Origin: Cannabis sativa
Lineage: Eukaryota > Streptophyta > Magnoliopsida > Rosales > Cannabaceae
Reading direction: 5' to 3'
Length of the DNA stretch: 64,000 nucleotides
NCBI RefSeq assembly: GCF_029168945.1
Contig: NC_083605.1
Location: forward strand, 73,674,969 to 73,738,968
The translations under genes were made by a program, and so were the position numbers. Below the pieces are notes generated by a model. That model saw only the letters and a program-made list of their open reading frames with translations. It searched no databases and was not told where the DNA came from. Positions 22,200 to 41,106 of the stretch are shown one piece after another; positions within the stretch are counted from its first letter, which is position 1; the number at the start of each line of letters is the position of its first letter.

Positions 22200-22683
22200 G
22201 AGTTTTTTGCAGCTAAATTCTCTCAAGTATCATTTCACTTGCACTTAATCTTGCTTGCAAATCATTAATTTTTTACAGTTAATTGCCAATATAGATGGCC
22301 TATTTGTACACTTTTGTACTTGTATCAAATTTATATTAGTACACCTAATATTATTATTTTAAAAATATAAAAATTATTTCAAAATTTATACAATTTTTTT
22401 ATTTTTTTAAATATTTTATTTTTATTTTTTATAATTTTATTTAATTTTAAAATAATTTTTTGAAAATAATTTTTAAATAATAATATTAGGTTTACCAATA
22501 TAAACGTGTCATGTGTAGAAGAGTGTACACATAAGCAGCACACAGTGACAGTCAACTGAATGGCACCTTAAATTTGCTACTAGCTCAGTAGTTTATTTCA
22601 GAAAGTTGTACCGTTAAAATTTGAGTTTGGAGAGTTAAATGCAAGTGAAATGACAATTGAAAAGATTTTGCCCCAAAAAACTC
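22200..22683. mobile_element. Mutator-type MITE, imperfect TIRs
   Basis: The left end GAGTTTTTTGCAGCTAAA and the reverse complement of the right end, GAGTTTTTTGGGGCAAAA, begin arms that stay related for over 100 bp (both contain TCATTTCACTTGCA). The flanks AACTAATAA (22191-22199) and TATTAATAA (22684-22692) match at 7 of 9 positions. There is no coding capacity. The centre is an AT palindrome. Confidence 0.55.
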
Positions 22684-23237
22684 TATTAATAAATAGAAAA
22701 ACCCATAACATCTCAGACATTATTCTACTTATGAAAATAAAAAATGTGTAAACAAGAATAAGAAAAAAAAAATAACTGAAATTACAGAAAAGAAAAAAAG
22801 AAAAATGTTAGCAGAATCATTTAATTTATCATAAAAAATTAATTAAATAAATAAAAACTAATCGAAACTTTTTAATTAAAAAAAAATATTAATGAGTGGT
22901 AATGGTAAATACTAAATAGGGAAATAGAAAAGTAAACAGAGATACTCATGGTAAATATTATTATTTTAGATATTTTCATCCAACTTTTGTTTTACAATAG
23001 AAATGACTTGTTTTTATTAGAGTATATTTTTATATTATTATAGCTGTAGCAGAATTCCATGAGAAAAAAAAACAAAACATTTTTATTACCTTTCTGAAAC
23101 AGTTACAGAATCATTGATGTTAATGATTAATCTATACAATAACAACAGCACAACCTTAACATTCTTTCGTATCACAAAATTATAATCACCAAAATTTTAT
23201 ATATCTACACTTGAATACAAAATGAATGTCATCTCAA

Positions 23238-26200
23238 TCAACTTCTCAACTGTGATTGTGAGCACCTGTTGAGCCCTCTGGTGCAGTTGATACCCTTCTT
23301 GGGAGCACAGACGATACCCGATTGCTCTTCAACTTTCTCGATTAGAAGCTTCAGCAGCGGAACCTTTGATAGAGTCTTACATGATCCAACCATTATCAAC
23401 TTTTTCTGTAAAAACAATGCAAAAGTATTACAAAAAATAAACACTTTCTTCTAATTACAATTTTATAGAATGCAGCTTACCTTGGCCCTTGTAAGAGCAA
23501 CGTTAATCCTATGCCAATCTCCAAGAAGTGAGGAACTGCAGTTTCTTGGATTTTCACTAGACCTTACAAACGACACGAGTATGCAATCCTTATCTCTTCC
23601 CTGTAAACATACACATAATATGAGTGAGAAATCCACACGTATCGAATCACCCGAAAGAGAAAGAGTGTAATTGTGTTAAACCTGGTATTTGTCAATAGTA
23701 TGTATCTCCACAGAGGTCAAGCTTATTGTTTGACGAATAATATTTGCTTGCGAGTTATAGGGAGTAATGATGCCTATATCTTCCTCTTCGATTCCATTCT
23801 TCACTAACTCTTCTGTGACCTATAGCCAATATGAAGCTCATTCAACGGTATGCATAACAGAATACAAGAGAAAATCATACATATATGTGAAAAACCAACC
23901 TCTACCACAATTTGAGCTTCCATCGGATTATTTATGATCTTCTGATCCTTTGCCTCATAAGCAGGTATTGTATCTAGTTTGAGAAAGATGAACAACACTA
24001 ATTAATATTATTGCATTGTACAATCAAAAGGATCTGAAAGACTTAAATACCTGTATTAATAAATATAACTGGTTTATCTGGATTCAGAATCTGAAACAAT
24101 GAGAGAGCATACATTATAAGAGCTGAATTTACCCAACCTATACATTTTATAGGGGGGAGAAAATGCATGTAGCCTCAATATGGTCTGGAGATTTGATATG
24201 TATGAATTATATATATGGATGGAGGAAAAAATATTTGTACCTCCTGAATCCACAATGAACCAAACTTCAAACTTGAGAACTTAAGTTTGGCATTAGCTAT
24301 GTCAGAGGAACCACAACATAATTTATCACCATAAATCAAGGCGTTTGATAGATCCATAATGCCACGGGACATGCGATACTGCATTAAATGTATTAGTTAA
24401 CTATTTGGAATAGAACCTAAACCACAAACAAAAATAGGTAACAATAAGAATATTGGTAAATAATCTAACCTGACTTCGCAATGCTGAAATTGCCTGAGGA
24501 TGTGCTTCTGATAGCCTGCGAAACAAGCTTACCCCCAGTCCATTTTCCCGAGCTTCTACACTCTAGGGGTAAAAAAATGAACACTGTTAACAGACTAATT
24601 TTTTCATAAATCTCAAAACATGAATACCAAAATCAAAATGTGTGTGTGTGTACATATATTTCTATAATACGAACATTTATACCTGGACAAGAGGAGGTAA
24701 CTGATAATGATCGCCAACCAGGACAAACATGGAAGCGAACATTAAAGGCCCAAGAGACACCTGTGAAAATTGTAAAATGCTTATGAATATAGCATCTTCG
24801 AAAATTTACACTTTGAGCTACTAATGAAAGCAGAATTTCTATACATACTGGAAGGGTTGTCTGTCCAGCTTCGTCCATGATGCATACGTCAAATCTCTTG
24901 TTGGTAAGCAAGGGACTAGTAATACCCAAACAAGTAACTGCAACAACTCTGACTTGCTCTAATTTCACTTTCAGGTCTTCCACACCTTGCAAGTTCATTG
25001 CTGCCATGTACACTACATTTACAACAGATACAAAACCACCAACCGAATAAGCCCTTTCTATTCATGTAGAATCTAACCTGAAATGCTGTGTCCACGGACT
25101 TCTTCATGCACAGCTTCATGTCTCCCAATGCGTAAGAAGTCAATTCCCTGTTATCATATAAATTTTAAGAATCAATTGCAATATGACCAGAAAAACAAAA
25201 GCTCTCATAGAAATTAACTTGGTGACAAATGAATATCAAAAGGCTATCATAATAACTTCGCCACTGCAAAGGGCTGATGGTACATTATCTCAACCAAGGA
25301 ACTTCCTACTCCCTCCAAAGTAAAATTACTTGATCATTTTTTTTTGGATCTTAACAAAATAAGCAAACACTCATGCATGGTTGATACAAAAGTTTGTATG
25401 CTTTATTAATTGGTTTATGAGCTTAAATATATGTTCCTGCTTGGGACAATAAGTTTGCAAATAAATAGAATTTGTCTAGCCCAAACTCTGACCCTTGAAG
25501 AATTTTGTCCCTGAACTATTTTTTTGTTACAAAAATACCCCTGAACATAAAAATCACTACAAATATTGCATTTTAGTTACATTCTTTTCATTTCTTTTTA
25601 CAATTTGTCAATGTAGCACTAACATGACGTTATTCTAGATTATATAAACCTTGTATAAAAACCAAACTCAAATTTTCAAGTGAAAATGCTCATGATGTAA
25701 GCCAAGCAATGGCTGGATTGCAGGTGATAGGTTTAGAGAAATCAAAGAATGAAAGAAGTGTAATATTGCTTAGTTACCAATTGAAAGGAATAGCACCTTA
25801 TATACACTTGAGTTGGTAAATAACTAAATATAACAGAAGGGAAAATAGCAGTAATAACAAAACTAACTGAGCTTAACTCTCCCTTAACAGTAGTAAGAAA
25901 ATCAAGTCACATGCTTTGTTGCATTGTATATAAAATCTATGAATGAAAGAAACAGCTGACCTGAGTCTTTAATTTGATAAGTAAATTGTCAACAGCAGAA
26001 TTTGTGTACGATGTAAGCAAAATGGATGCACCTCTAATTAACAATGCCTTAACTGCATGAACCATTGTAGAAGTCTTTCCTGTACCCGGCATTCCTAGTA
26101 TGAGTGCATAATCCCTTGTTGTGAGTATCTGAAATGAAATTCATGGAATAACAAGTGGACACACATAAAAGCCTGGTTAAAGAGATTAAAATATTGCAAG

Positions 26201-29200
26201 AGCTGGTGGTACACTAGAAGCAAGATCTTAGAGAACCTTGAGAATGGCTCGACGTTGATCATCATTCAAATTTTTCTGTGACCACACATAAGAAATTGCA
26301 GGATCCTGGCTTAAAATGCATCCACTTTCAAATCGAGGAGCCTACAAAGCATCCACATATGCATAGAAATTCAGCATAAAAAATAATACAAAAAAAGGTG
26401 ATAATCATATTATACAAGATCGGTACTAAACTTTACCTCAAGGTCAACAATCATCTTCCTTAGGTGTGTACTTTGTGCACTTTGTAGAAAGAGCTGAACA
26501 AGGTTAAACCTTAAAGAAGAAATCAGGCACGACTTTAGAAAGGCTATATCACATTACTTGTTCAACATATCTAACTTGAGTAAGGACTGAAAATTGAATA
26601 AATAAGATAATTCTAGTAGTGTAATTGCCTCATGACTGCAAATGAAGACATAAACTCATCTTTGTCGATCCACCAGACCTCCCTAGCAAGATCACATGCC
26701 TCTGACGAAGCATTTCCAGGGAGCCTTAAGCGCTTTGATAAAGAGACCTAGAATATAAAAGGGTAAACAATATGAAGCCAAATTTCAGTTCAAGATATAA
26801 GTATCAACAGTAAAGACAGGACTTATCCTTACAGAAACATGCCAGTCACTTGATTCTGTTACAACCCCACTAGCAATGGTTAGATGACCAGACCCAGCGC
26901 TAAGTATCTGACCATGAAAATCTGACCGTTAGTAAATTACTATACGTAATGAATCAAAGATAATATACAATTCGAGAGTAAATTATGAGCTCAGTAATAA
27001 GATGTGTAAAATTATGTGATGAGGTGTTAAAAGACAAATCCAGAGAGTTGTTTTCTAAAGAAAGGGCAGACCAATAAATAAGATACCTGAAAGATAAAGA
27101 ATTAAAAGAAATATATTTAATAGCTCTGCCTTCCTATACATAAATCTCTAGCGTTTAAAAATATATAGCTACAGCTGGGAGGGACTGGAAGGACAATACA
27201 TGGAAGAAGAAACATATAAAGGATTTATAAATGATGATTTCGCTGAAAAAACATGTGCAATGGTATGTGTGTGTGTACATACATAAATATGCCTTGAATT
27301 AATACACCTGTGTTAAACGATTTAATGTGCACGTTCGTTGAAAATTTACGTTGTAAATACCCATACCACATAGTCACCACTTTTTAAAGTGCAACGTGAA
27401 TCTTTTGTCAGAGAAGATGGGGCATTCAGAAAATCCCCATCAGATAACTTCTTATCAACGGAAGGATCACTGTGACATATGAATCGGTAGATAAATTTGT
27501 TGTCTTTCTTAATTTCCCAATGAGGAAGTTCATCATGACGAGCAATAGAAAAATGACGAGCATCCTCACTCCTCAAATTGTGTGATCGCCATATTTTGTT
27601 TCTAGAAAGCTGAAAAAATAGATGAAAGTATAAAACAAATGACTTCATTGAGACTTTGTGTACAAAGCTATTGGTACAGTTGTGCATATGATGATCTTGA
27701 AAGTTGCACCTGTATCTCTTTAGCTTCTAAGTCAATCAGCCAATCCCAGTGCTTAAGGAAACTGCCATGAGAAGTTGTTAGGTGGTGAGTGTTTGAATCA
27801 AATAAATCCCCTAATCCACTGCTTTCAGCACTTCCACCATGTACCTGAAGCATTAAATATGATCACATTGAAAACCTTTTCAAAAATTCATATTTTTCAT
27901 AGTTAGAAGAAAAATACTTGAAATTATACAAGAAGATACATGGCATAATAGACCAGAGTCGCCCTACAAGCAGACAATTAGAAGCCTAGGAGGAAAAGCA
28001 TTACCTTATGATAGATGGTACAGCCACTAAGATGGCGACAGCCTTTGCACATGTTCAGACTCTAGAAAAGAAAAGGAAAAAAATTAAATGAAATGAAATG
28101 GCATATCCTAGAATCACTCTCTGATCACTAATACAGCAGCTCACACCTGTAACATGGGTGGCAGCACTTGCGTTGTTAATGCCTTAAGGATATCAGTTGC
28201 AAGTTCATTGCGACGCATGATTAGTCCAATTAGGTCAGATCTTCGAACTGAAATTCCCTATAGACATATGAAAAAACATTAGATAGGCCTCAAGATTTCA
28301 ATGGGAACATATAATTTATGTATTCTATCACTACCTGTGTCTGATCTGACTGGAGATAGTACAGAAGACCCGAATCAATATGACTTTGATACCTAAAGAC
28401 GGGCAGCAAAATCTTAAGAAAAATGTTTTATCAAAATCCGCTTAGAAATCTGGTGTCTGTGAGAATGATGTAACATATTTATACCTCTCAGACATCAAAA
28501 GTGTGTAAAGGATTACTTGGGCACAGTGTTCCGTAGATGACTACACAAATATCAAAGAGAGGAAAGATGAACATCAAGAGCATAAATCAATAAATGTTTT
28601 CTACAGCAAACAAATTTTGCATTCTGCAATTAATTTGCACAAATTCTATGAAAATAATTGAACTTACCTGGCCATTCGGTGCTTTCCCACTTTTGAATTC
28701 TAAAGGCATCACATTCTCAGTTCTTCCATTTCTGTTTGATCCTACTTCAACTCTAATAGAAGCATCAATCATCCCTTTCAAACCATACTTTGGAGCCCAC
28801 GTCATCTCCTCGATATCAAGTACCTAAGGCGTACAGATTAGATATTTAAGAAATGAAAAATTTCCTAAAGTACAACATCAACAAAGGAACATACAATTAT
28901 CATTCTTCACAAAACAAGTTGTAGCTTGTTCAGGTAGATGTTATCAAGCACACATGCTTATTAAACCACATGTTAACAAGATACGCATTTAATGCACTTG
29001 AAAAGCCAATCATTTTTGCATTCAGGATAATATTAAACTCATGAAACTATCTAGTTGAAAGAACGTACACATTTATGGAATGCATGTTGTAGAGAGCTAG
29101 TAACACACATAATGAACAAAAATAAAATCAACCTACACATGAATGATGTTTTACCTCAGATATGTTGACTTTTTTAGATCCAACATCAGATCCAAAATCC

Positions 29201-32200
29201 ACAGTAGGGGTACTAAATCCCTGCCAAGTAAATTAAGTTAGATTGTTAAAAAAAAAATCTTTCAAGGTTCTCAGTGCAGCCATTTGCTTCCGTAACATCT
29301 GGTTAACAATGTGAAACATCATACACAAATATGAAAGGCACATTGGGTCCGTACCCGACATTTCGGAGTGAATAAATTATATTACACGAGAAAGCATTGA
29401 GAATGATAGCATGAGGCAAGGCACGGGATATTTCACCTAAAATAGAGAAAATTAAATTTGGAGAAGTGGGACACAAGAAGACAACAGGCAAAGCACAACA
29501 CAATGCCCATAAAAGAAATTTCTAAAACTAATTCCTAAGATGATTTTCTACAATGATGCATGAATTACACCTAATACATGCAAGACCTTGTTGATAAATC
29601 ATTCTAAACACTAAGGATCCCTGAATATGGGGCAACTTATTACTAACCATTTAAATTTACTGATTAGTGACAGAGTGCAATAAACAAATAATGAAAGCAA
29701 AAATATAAACCAGTGGTAAATAAATAAACCAAGATTAACAGACCTGTGGAGATTTGAAGAGGTTAACCCAATTCAATAATTTGGGGATGGCTTCGATTAA
29801 TGTTCTGTATGTATCCTTTTCATTTACTGCGATTTCAAAGATAACATAGTTGATCTCACTCAAAAACCAATGTTGGAACATAAATAATAGTAAACAAATG
29901 TGAATTGAACAATATATATTCGAATGACATATTCAATACCTCCACATGCATACAAGTTCTCAATATTTTGTTGGAGCAGTGTTCGTGCATATTCCTCCAA
30001 GAAAACTACTGTAGGCATCTCCATTGTAAGACCAGCCTAAACAAGTAAATAAATTTGAAATGATAATTGTAAATGTGAAATGAATATAGAGACTATATGC
30101 ACCAAGACTTTTACAAGGTTTCAGCTGAAGTGTAAACCTGAAATATCTGATGAAGCAGTGTACCAATTAATGCTGCAGATGAATTTTCATTGCATCTTAT
30201 CCTCTCGTCCAGGACAGTTCGCCTTGGGCAATTGAAACTACCAGCAACCTAAGAGTATATCATTAGTCAGAGAACAGAAGGAAAAAAAAAACTAGGCTGA
30301 AATAAGCACAATCTTGTGTGATGAATAATACAACATTGCAAATAAACAAAAATACGAAATTGTACAGTCTACCATTGGAAAAAATAACCAAAATTACCCG
30401 AGTTCCAGACAATAGTAAATTTGGATGAGCGATCAGAAAATTCTTTTCCCGATTTACATGACAATTTCCCTGGTCATCAAATTCCCCAATAATATTCACA
30501 GTATCTCCAGGAGAAATGACACTGTAAAACCTGGAAAATCCAGTCCAAAGAAGAGTAAGGACAATAAGTTCATGACCTAAGCTAATTGATATGAAAAACT
30601 GACAAATATTCTGTAAAGAACTGACAAACAGTTTAACTTCAAGAAAAACAATAACATTGGATATTCCTACTTTATGCTAAATTAATATATATGACTGATG
30701 GTGGAAAATAAACCCTTTCTCCTAAGTGACACTATAGCTTACTATTTTTGCTTAAATACTTCCCTAATGCAACATGCATTTTACAAATGACATGGTTGGC
30801 AAGATACCTAATACTAACGTACTCCAGTAGTATTCCTGAATGTGATTATACTGCTATGAAATTATGAAACCAAGTCATTTGAATGATAAAATGAAGTAAC
30901 CAAGGTAAAAAAATCAAAAAGATATTAATTTGCTGCATAGCAAGAAATCCTGAAATACTACCATTCTTCCCACAAACATGCAATCCGTTCTACTCCATTT
31001 TGCTCATTCAGCAAGCGCAGAACCTGAGAACCAATAGTAAAATACAATTTCATATCTTATATATTTGAAGTAAGAAGTAAATTCATGAAAAATGCTTACT
31101 AGAAACCTTATAAGGTGATTGAGCATTAGATGAGTTAACAGTTCCACGCTTCTCGGATACCTGAGGAAGAGATAAGTTGCTGTGTATAAAACTGATAAGA
31201 CTATTTCTCCTTCACGAGCAGTTGAACTAGAAAGGTTTAACCAAATACCTCTAATACAAGAAAATTACAATTGGAAGAGGGTTCTGGAACCTCCTGAACA
31301 TCCGGAAGATGTGTTTTAACCCCTTTATTTGGAAGATCCACCTTGACAGGAACCACATCACTACTGCCATCTACAACATGGCATCGAAACCCATCTGCCT
31401 TGTCAGACGCAGAATCTTCAACAGATATGACATCTTCAACCTCATCTAAGAGCTCAAGCAATGCCTACAGAAAATAATAAAACAGAATGATATCATTCGT
31501 AGGTAGTATTATTAAGTCAGCCCTCCACAAGGACATGATGAAAACATGAGACTGTATGATTGAAAACTCTTCAACTTTTCTCTGAAAAATGTACTTTACC
31601 CTTTTGTGATGTTTTTGTTCCAGCAGATCATGTGCTTTATTTTTTGCAACACCATTAGCATGCTGCAGTTTACTACAGTAAGTTAGACAACATAACAACC
31701 ATACTTTGTTCAAATTACAAGAAAATTATTGCTAAGATAAAGTAAAAGAAATAATTTCTTCACTTAATTTGTACTTTCTGCACCCAGAAAAACATTTAAA
31801 TGTGGAGGAAATATGAGAGAAGAAACTTTAGACTATATCCCTTTCTATATCCGTAAATAAGTCATGTAAAGAAACAGCATTCAGTTCACTTCTATGGCAA
31901 TAAGGTAAGGAAGAGCGTTCAGTCAAAAGAGAGCCATGATTACATTACTAGATGAGTACCCAAAACTGTTAAAAGCACAATTACCTTATCATGGCAATAA
32001 GGTAAGGAAGGTGGAGTTCGAAATGGACTCTGTCTGCTTGCTACCTTGCAGTTAGTTGTGTTGGTTGTAGTTCTACTAAAATCTACATCCTCTTCTGGGT
32101 TAACCCTTTTCAGTCCCACCTTATTCAAGGATACCGATGATCTTGTCAAAGTCTGTAACTTTAGTCATTTACATAATTAGCTTATTTCTATCAAAACAAC

Positions 32201-32923
32201 AGAATAAACCAGCAGAATCAAAACTAAACTAACGAACATGCCTTATTAACAGTGCACTGTTGAATGGTTGAGGAGTTTTTCCTTGAAGATTCTGCCAGCA
32301 TCCTCACCATCTCCGGCATTCGCTTTGAAACAGCTTGCAATCTATCGTTGACGGGAGATATCTTCCAAGTGATCTCATCACCTCCATCGTCCTGACTCTG
32401 CTTTATCAACTATAGCCACATAGATACAATCGCTTAATAACCAACAGAATATACATAGATATGAAGTGATTATAAGATCAACTAAACCAGTAGTTACCAT
32501 TCCAGGAGAGAACTTGAATCGTTTCAGGGACGCAGACTTAGAAATCTCCGGTGAGCCATCGATTAAACCGTCCTCAATCTCAAGATTCTCTTTTTTCTCC
32601 TGAGATGCATTAGCCAAACCTTTACCATTCTCCTTGGATTGAGTAGTCGTAGGGTTTTGAGAAGCAGAAGCAGCAGCGCGATCATTACCATCGTCATCTT
32701 CTATCTGGATAGGGTTTTGGGCGAGGGATTTAGGGGGAACAGTCTTGGAGTTGTTCTGAGAAGCTGAGAGGACGTTCTGGGAATGGCGTTCGAAGAAATG
32801 TTGTATGCCGAACTTGGAAGGTTGCTGAGACTGATTGTTCTGGTTCGATTTCTTGGAAGAAGAAGAAGAAGAAGAAGAAGAAGTAGTAGATGACGATGCA
32901 TTGGGCTTCTTCCTTGGACGCAT
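23238..32923 (-). CDS. DNA2: DNA2-type helicase/nuclease (JHS1)
   Basis: DNA2 cleaves long 5' flaps on Okazaki fragments and resects DNA ends in the nucleus. About 34 exons give roughly 1,350-1,400 residues. Exon 1 starts at ATG 32923 (MRPRKKPN; Ser-rich, [10 protein letters not shown]). The nuclease region has RIACLWEEW (about 30990), [23 protein letters not shown] (28.8 kb), the catalytic PLEFKSGK and the iron-sulfur spacing C-x2-C-x5-C in [10 protein letters not shown] (28.03 kb). The SF1 helicase follows: Walker [10 protein letters not shown] (26.08 kb), DEAGQ (24.87 kb), GDHYQLPPL (24.70 kb), [24 protein letters not shown] and VALTRAK (23.5 kb). The stop is at 23238. Short introns separate nearly all exons; one of about 815 bp lies at 25149-25962. 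All key residues look intact. Exon edges are my reading and may be off by a few bases. Confidence 0.92.
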
Positions 32924-33100
32924 TGAATTGAAAATTCGGAGCTTTTCAGCTTCCGATTTCTGCAACTTTAGAGAGAGAACGATTGGCGTTGTGTGATTTC
33001 CCGCCAAAACAACTACAGTCAGAACTTCTGTGAGAATGGAAAATGAAATATTGAGTTTCCTTTAAAAAAAAAAAAATTATACAAAAAACAATAAATTAAT

Positions 33101-33501
33101 GGGAAATTTTACTTACACCCAAAAATTTATAAAGATATTTTATTTTATACAAAATTTGTATCTTTAATTATATTAAGTTTTTTTAATTTTTTTTTTCTAA
33201 TTCATATTCTTAAAAAAATATATCTATCAAACAAAAATAAATTATATTTTAAATATTAAGACAAAAAAATTAAAATAAAAAATTATATAAAATTTTCTTA
33301 AAAAAATTAAAAATTTACATACATGAGTTAGAAAAAATTATGAAAATAAAATCAAAATAAATATTAAAATTAACATAAATTAAAGTGAGGAAAAAAATTT
33401 AAAAAACTATTAAGAGTAATTTTTAAAAAGTATTTACTTTTATATTTTTTTTTTAATAATGGGGTGTATTTATTATTTTATGGGGTGCAAATAAAACTCT
33501 C
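33101..33501. mobile_element. MITE, same family as 59571-59986 but inverted
   Basis: The ends GGGAAATTTTACTTACACCC and (reverse complement of right) GAGAGTTTTATTTGCACCCC form imperfect TIRs. The interior matches the reverse complement of the 59.6-kb element over most of its length, for example the TCTAACTCATGTGTAT region. A target duplication could not be fixed, so the right border is approximate. Confidence 0.55.
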
Positions 33502-33589
33502 TTTTTATAATTTGTTTGTTATTTTTGTTTATTTGTGAAATAATTCCTATTTTAAAATAGTAGTAGAGGCATACCACATATGATGACTA

Positions 33590-33880
33590 GGGAAATTTAT
33601 ATGGTATACTAATTTTTGTCATTTTTTTTACAAAAATACTGTCAGGCGGAATTTTTTACTTTTTTACTGTGTTTTTTTATAAGTTTCATACTGCAGTACA
33701 TTGTGTTAAGTTTCACTAGTGTTCTACTGGTGTTTTTTTAGTTGTTCTACTGTTGTTTTGAGTTGTTATGCTTTGTGTTTTACTGGAATAAAAATACAGT
33801 ATTTTTGAAAAACATTCCGTGTAACAGTATTGTTGTAAAAATTTACTCAAATTTCAATATTTATTTTTGTAAGTTTTCCT
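33590..33880. mobile_element. MITE with GGAAA(C/T)TTA ends
   Basis: Left GGGAAATTTATATGG and the reverse complement of the right end, AGGAAAACTTACAAAAATA, form short imperfect TIRs. The core ATGACTA occurs on both flanks (about 33583-33589 and 33881-33887), suggesting a 7-9 bp target duplication. It is related to the repeat at 14250-15050. Confidence 0.45.
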
Positions 33881-34011
33881 ATGACTATGGGGGCTGAGGC
33901 AAAGGGGCAATAGTGGTTGTGGGCCTGTGGCAAGGACCGACCTTAAGTTAAATGGACTATAAGCAAAAAAAAATTGGATCCTTACTATAAAGATAAATAC
34001 TATTTTTAAAA

Positions 34012-35420
34012 GGGTAATTTGCGGCAAAACCCCCTAAAGTAGGCAGGTTTTTGCAACTAACCCCCAATTCTAAAATTTTGGTGGTAAAACCTCCTAAACC
34101 CAGCTTCTGTTAGCAGTTAGCCCTTTCCGTCCATTTTTGGGTGTTAAGTGACAGGTTGGAATGTCTACGTGTACACAATGTACACGTGGCACAATTTAAT
34201 TAGTCCACGTAATAAATATTTAAAATTAAAATATAAAAATTAATTATTTTAAAAATAAAAAAATATTTTTATTTAAAAATATTTTTATATTTAAAAATTA
34301 AAAATTAAAAATACAATTTTTAAAAAATAAACATTTAAAAAAAACCCTAACTCCCTTCTTCTTCTTCTTCTTCTTCTTCTTCTTCTTCTTCTTCTTCTTC
34401 TTCTTCTTCTTCTTCTCTGCTAAAAAAACAAGAAACCCTAATCTAACCTAGCCGAACCCGCCCAAAAAAAATCAGCTCCATCATCGTCCTAGCCGAACCC
34501 CCCCAAACTATGGCCTAGCTCTGTGCTCCGCCTTCTTCTTCTTCTTTTTCTTTTTTTTTCTTTCTTCTTCTTCTTCCTCCTTCTAACCCTAGCTGCTCTT
34601 CCCTCCACATTCGCACCTCCATTCACTAACCCATAAATGAGCCACCTGCAAACGAGCCACCTTCAACATTTGACCCGAAGCCCTCATCACCCAAATGACC
34701 AACCTACAAACGACCCACCTTCAACATCAAACCCGAAGCCCTCATCACCCAAACGACCCACCTGCAAACGACCCACCTTCAACATCTGACCCGAAGCCCT
34801 CATCACCCAAACCGAACCCAGCAGCACCTCCATTTCACCATTCCAGTCGACACCATCCGAGCCCCGTTCATCCAACCGAGGAAGAAGAAGAAGAAAGAAG
34901 GAATTTTTGTATGTTGCGGCTGGGGTTTGATGGAAGGTTCCCGTGGATGTTTCCGTTCACGGCTACGGTTTGATGGAAGGTCCTCGTTCACGGCTAGGGT
35001 TTGATGGAAGGTTCCTGTGGATGTTGCGGCTGGGGTTTGATGGGGTTGATTTTGGGGGCTAGGGTTTGATGAAGAAGTTAGAGAGAGAAGAAGAAAGAGG
35101 CGCGAAGAAAGAAAAGAGAAAGAAAAGAAAAAAAAAATATAAAAATAAATTTTTAAATTTTTTTTTTTATTATTTATTTTTAAAATAATTAATTTTTATA
35201 TTTTAATTTTAAATATTTATTACGTGGACTAATTAAATTGTGCCACGTGTACATTGTGTACACGTAGACATTCCAACCTGTCACTTAACACCCAAAAATG
35301 GACGGAAAGGGCTAACTGCTAACAGAAGCTGGGTTTAGGAGGTTTTACCACCAAAATTTTAGAATTGGGGGTTAATTGCAAAAACCTGCCTACTTTAGGG
35401 GGTTTTACCACAAATAACTC
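34012..35420. mobile_element. Mutator-like element with TIRs over 200 bp and 9-bp target duplication
   Basis: The perfect 9-bp flanking repeat TTTTTAAAA (34003-34011 and 35421-35429) brackets TIRs that pair almost base for base for more than 200 bp (left GGGTAATTTGCGGCAAAACC; reverse complement of right GAGTTATTTGTGGTAAAACC). The interior (about 34345-35130) is much more GC-rich than the arms. It holds a (CTT)n tract at 34356-34416, 58-bp tandem repeats and a GGTTTGATGGAAGG repeat at about 34926-35050. There is no transposase. The GC-rich, gene-like interior suggests captured host sequence (Pack-MULE style), but I cannot name a source gene. Confidence 0.8.
34641..34815 (+). repeat. Three 58-bp tandem repeats inside the Mutator-like element
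   Basis: The landmark CCTTCAACAT recurs with an exact spacing of 58 bp (about 34660, 34718 and 34776). The units read as proline-rich peptides in one frame, but 58 is not a multiple of three, so the copies are in different frames. Confidence 0.75.
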
Positions 35421-35429
35421 TTTTTAAAA

Positions 35430-36135
35430 TTATTACAAAAATATATATATATATTTTTTAAAAAATATTTTTTTTATTTAGCCTCTTAAAATAAATAAAG
35501 CTAAATTATATTTAAAACAATTTATATATTACCATCCCAACTATATCAGATCTCAAATTTACAATGTAATATATAAACGCTTTAACAAAGTGAAATCTTC
35601 CTAACCAGTAATGAAGTAAAAAATTTAAGGCCCTATTTAGATTGAAAAAGGGTTCCTAAGAACAATTGGGTTAGAAATTTCGTAAACCACTTCCGCCATA
35701 GTCACTCACCTCCCACTAATTTTTTCATCACCATCAAGAACACAATTTAGCAAGTACCAACCAATAAAATTATCATAGCACTTTTTATTTTCTTTCAATA
35801 AAATTATCAAACTTCATTAATCAGAAATGTCTGCAGAAAGAACTAACATAATCTTAAGTTAAGGTAACAAAGAAATATATTGTGAACAAAAAAAAACATT
35901 GTTTGATGATTTTACATGGCCTTTAAATAGCTTGTTCGCAAGACTTTACACACAAAAGGAAGCAATTCAATTCAAGCACCACAACGCGACGGTGCTTTGA
36001 TTGTTTTGTAAGAAAAGAAATGAACAACACTCACCGAGGATCGAAGAATAACAACAAAAGTTCTTGTTGTTTTCTTGCTAAAGCATTCTCTCCACATTTG
36101 CTTGTTTGGCACAAACAAAAGGGTCTTGTTTGTAA
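35430..36135. other. Intergenic, includes PGI 3' UTR
   Basis: No gene is seen. The last 250-300 bp before the PGI stop codon are less AT-biased and are likely the PGI 3' UTR. Confidence 0.4.

Positions 36136-41106
<4,971 letters not shown>

Noticed and set aside
32701..32901. Leu-rich ORF overlapping DNA2 exon 1
   Set aside because: Alternative-frame reading of the Ser/AGA repeat in the real exon.
34687..34991. Proline-rich and Gly-rich ORFs inside the Mutator-like element
   Set aside because: Produced by 58-bp and GGTTTGATGG repeats read in changing frames; coding value is unlikely.
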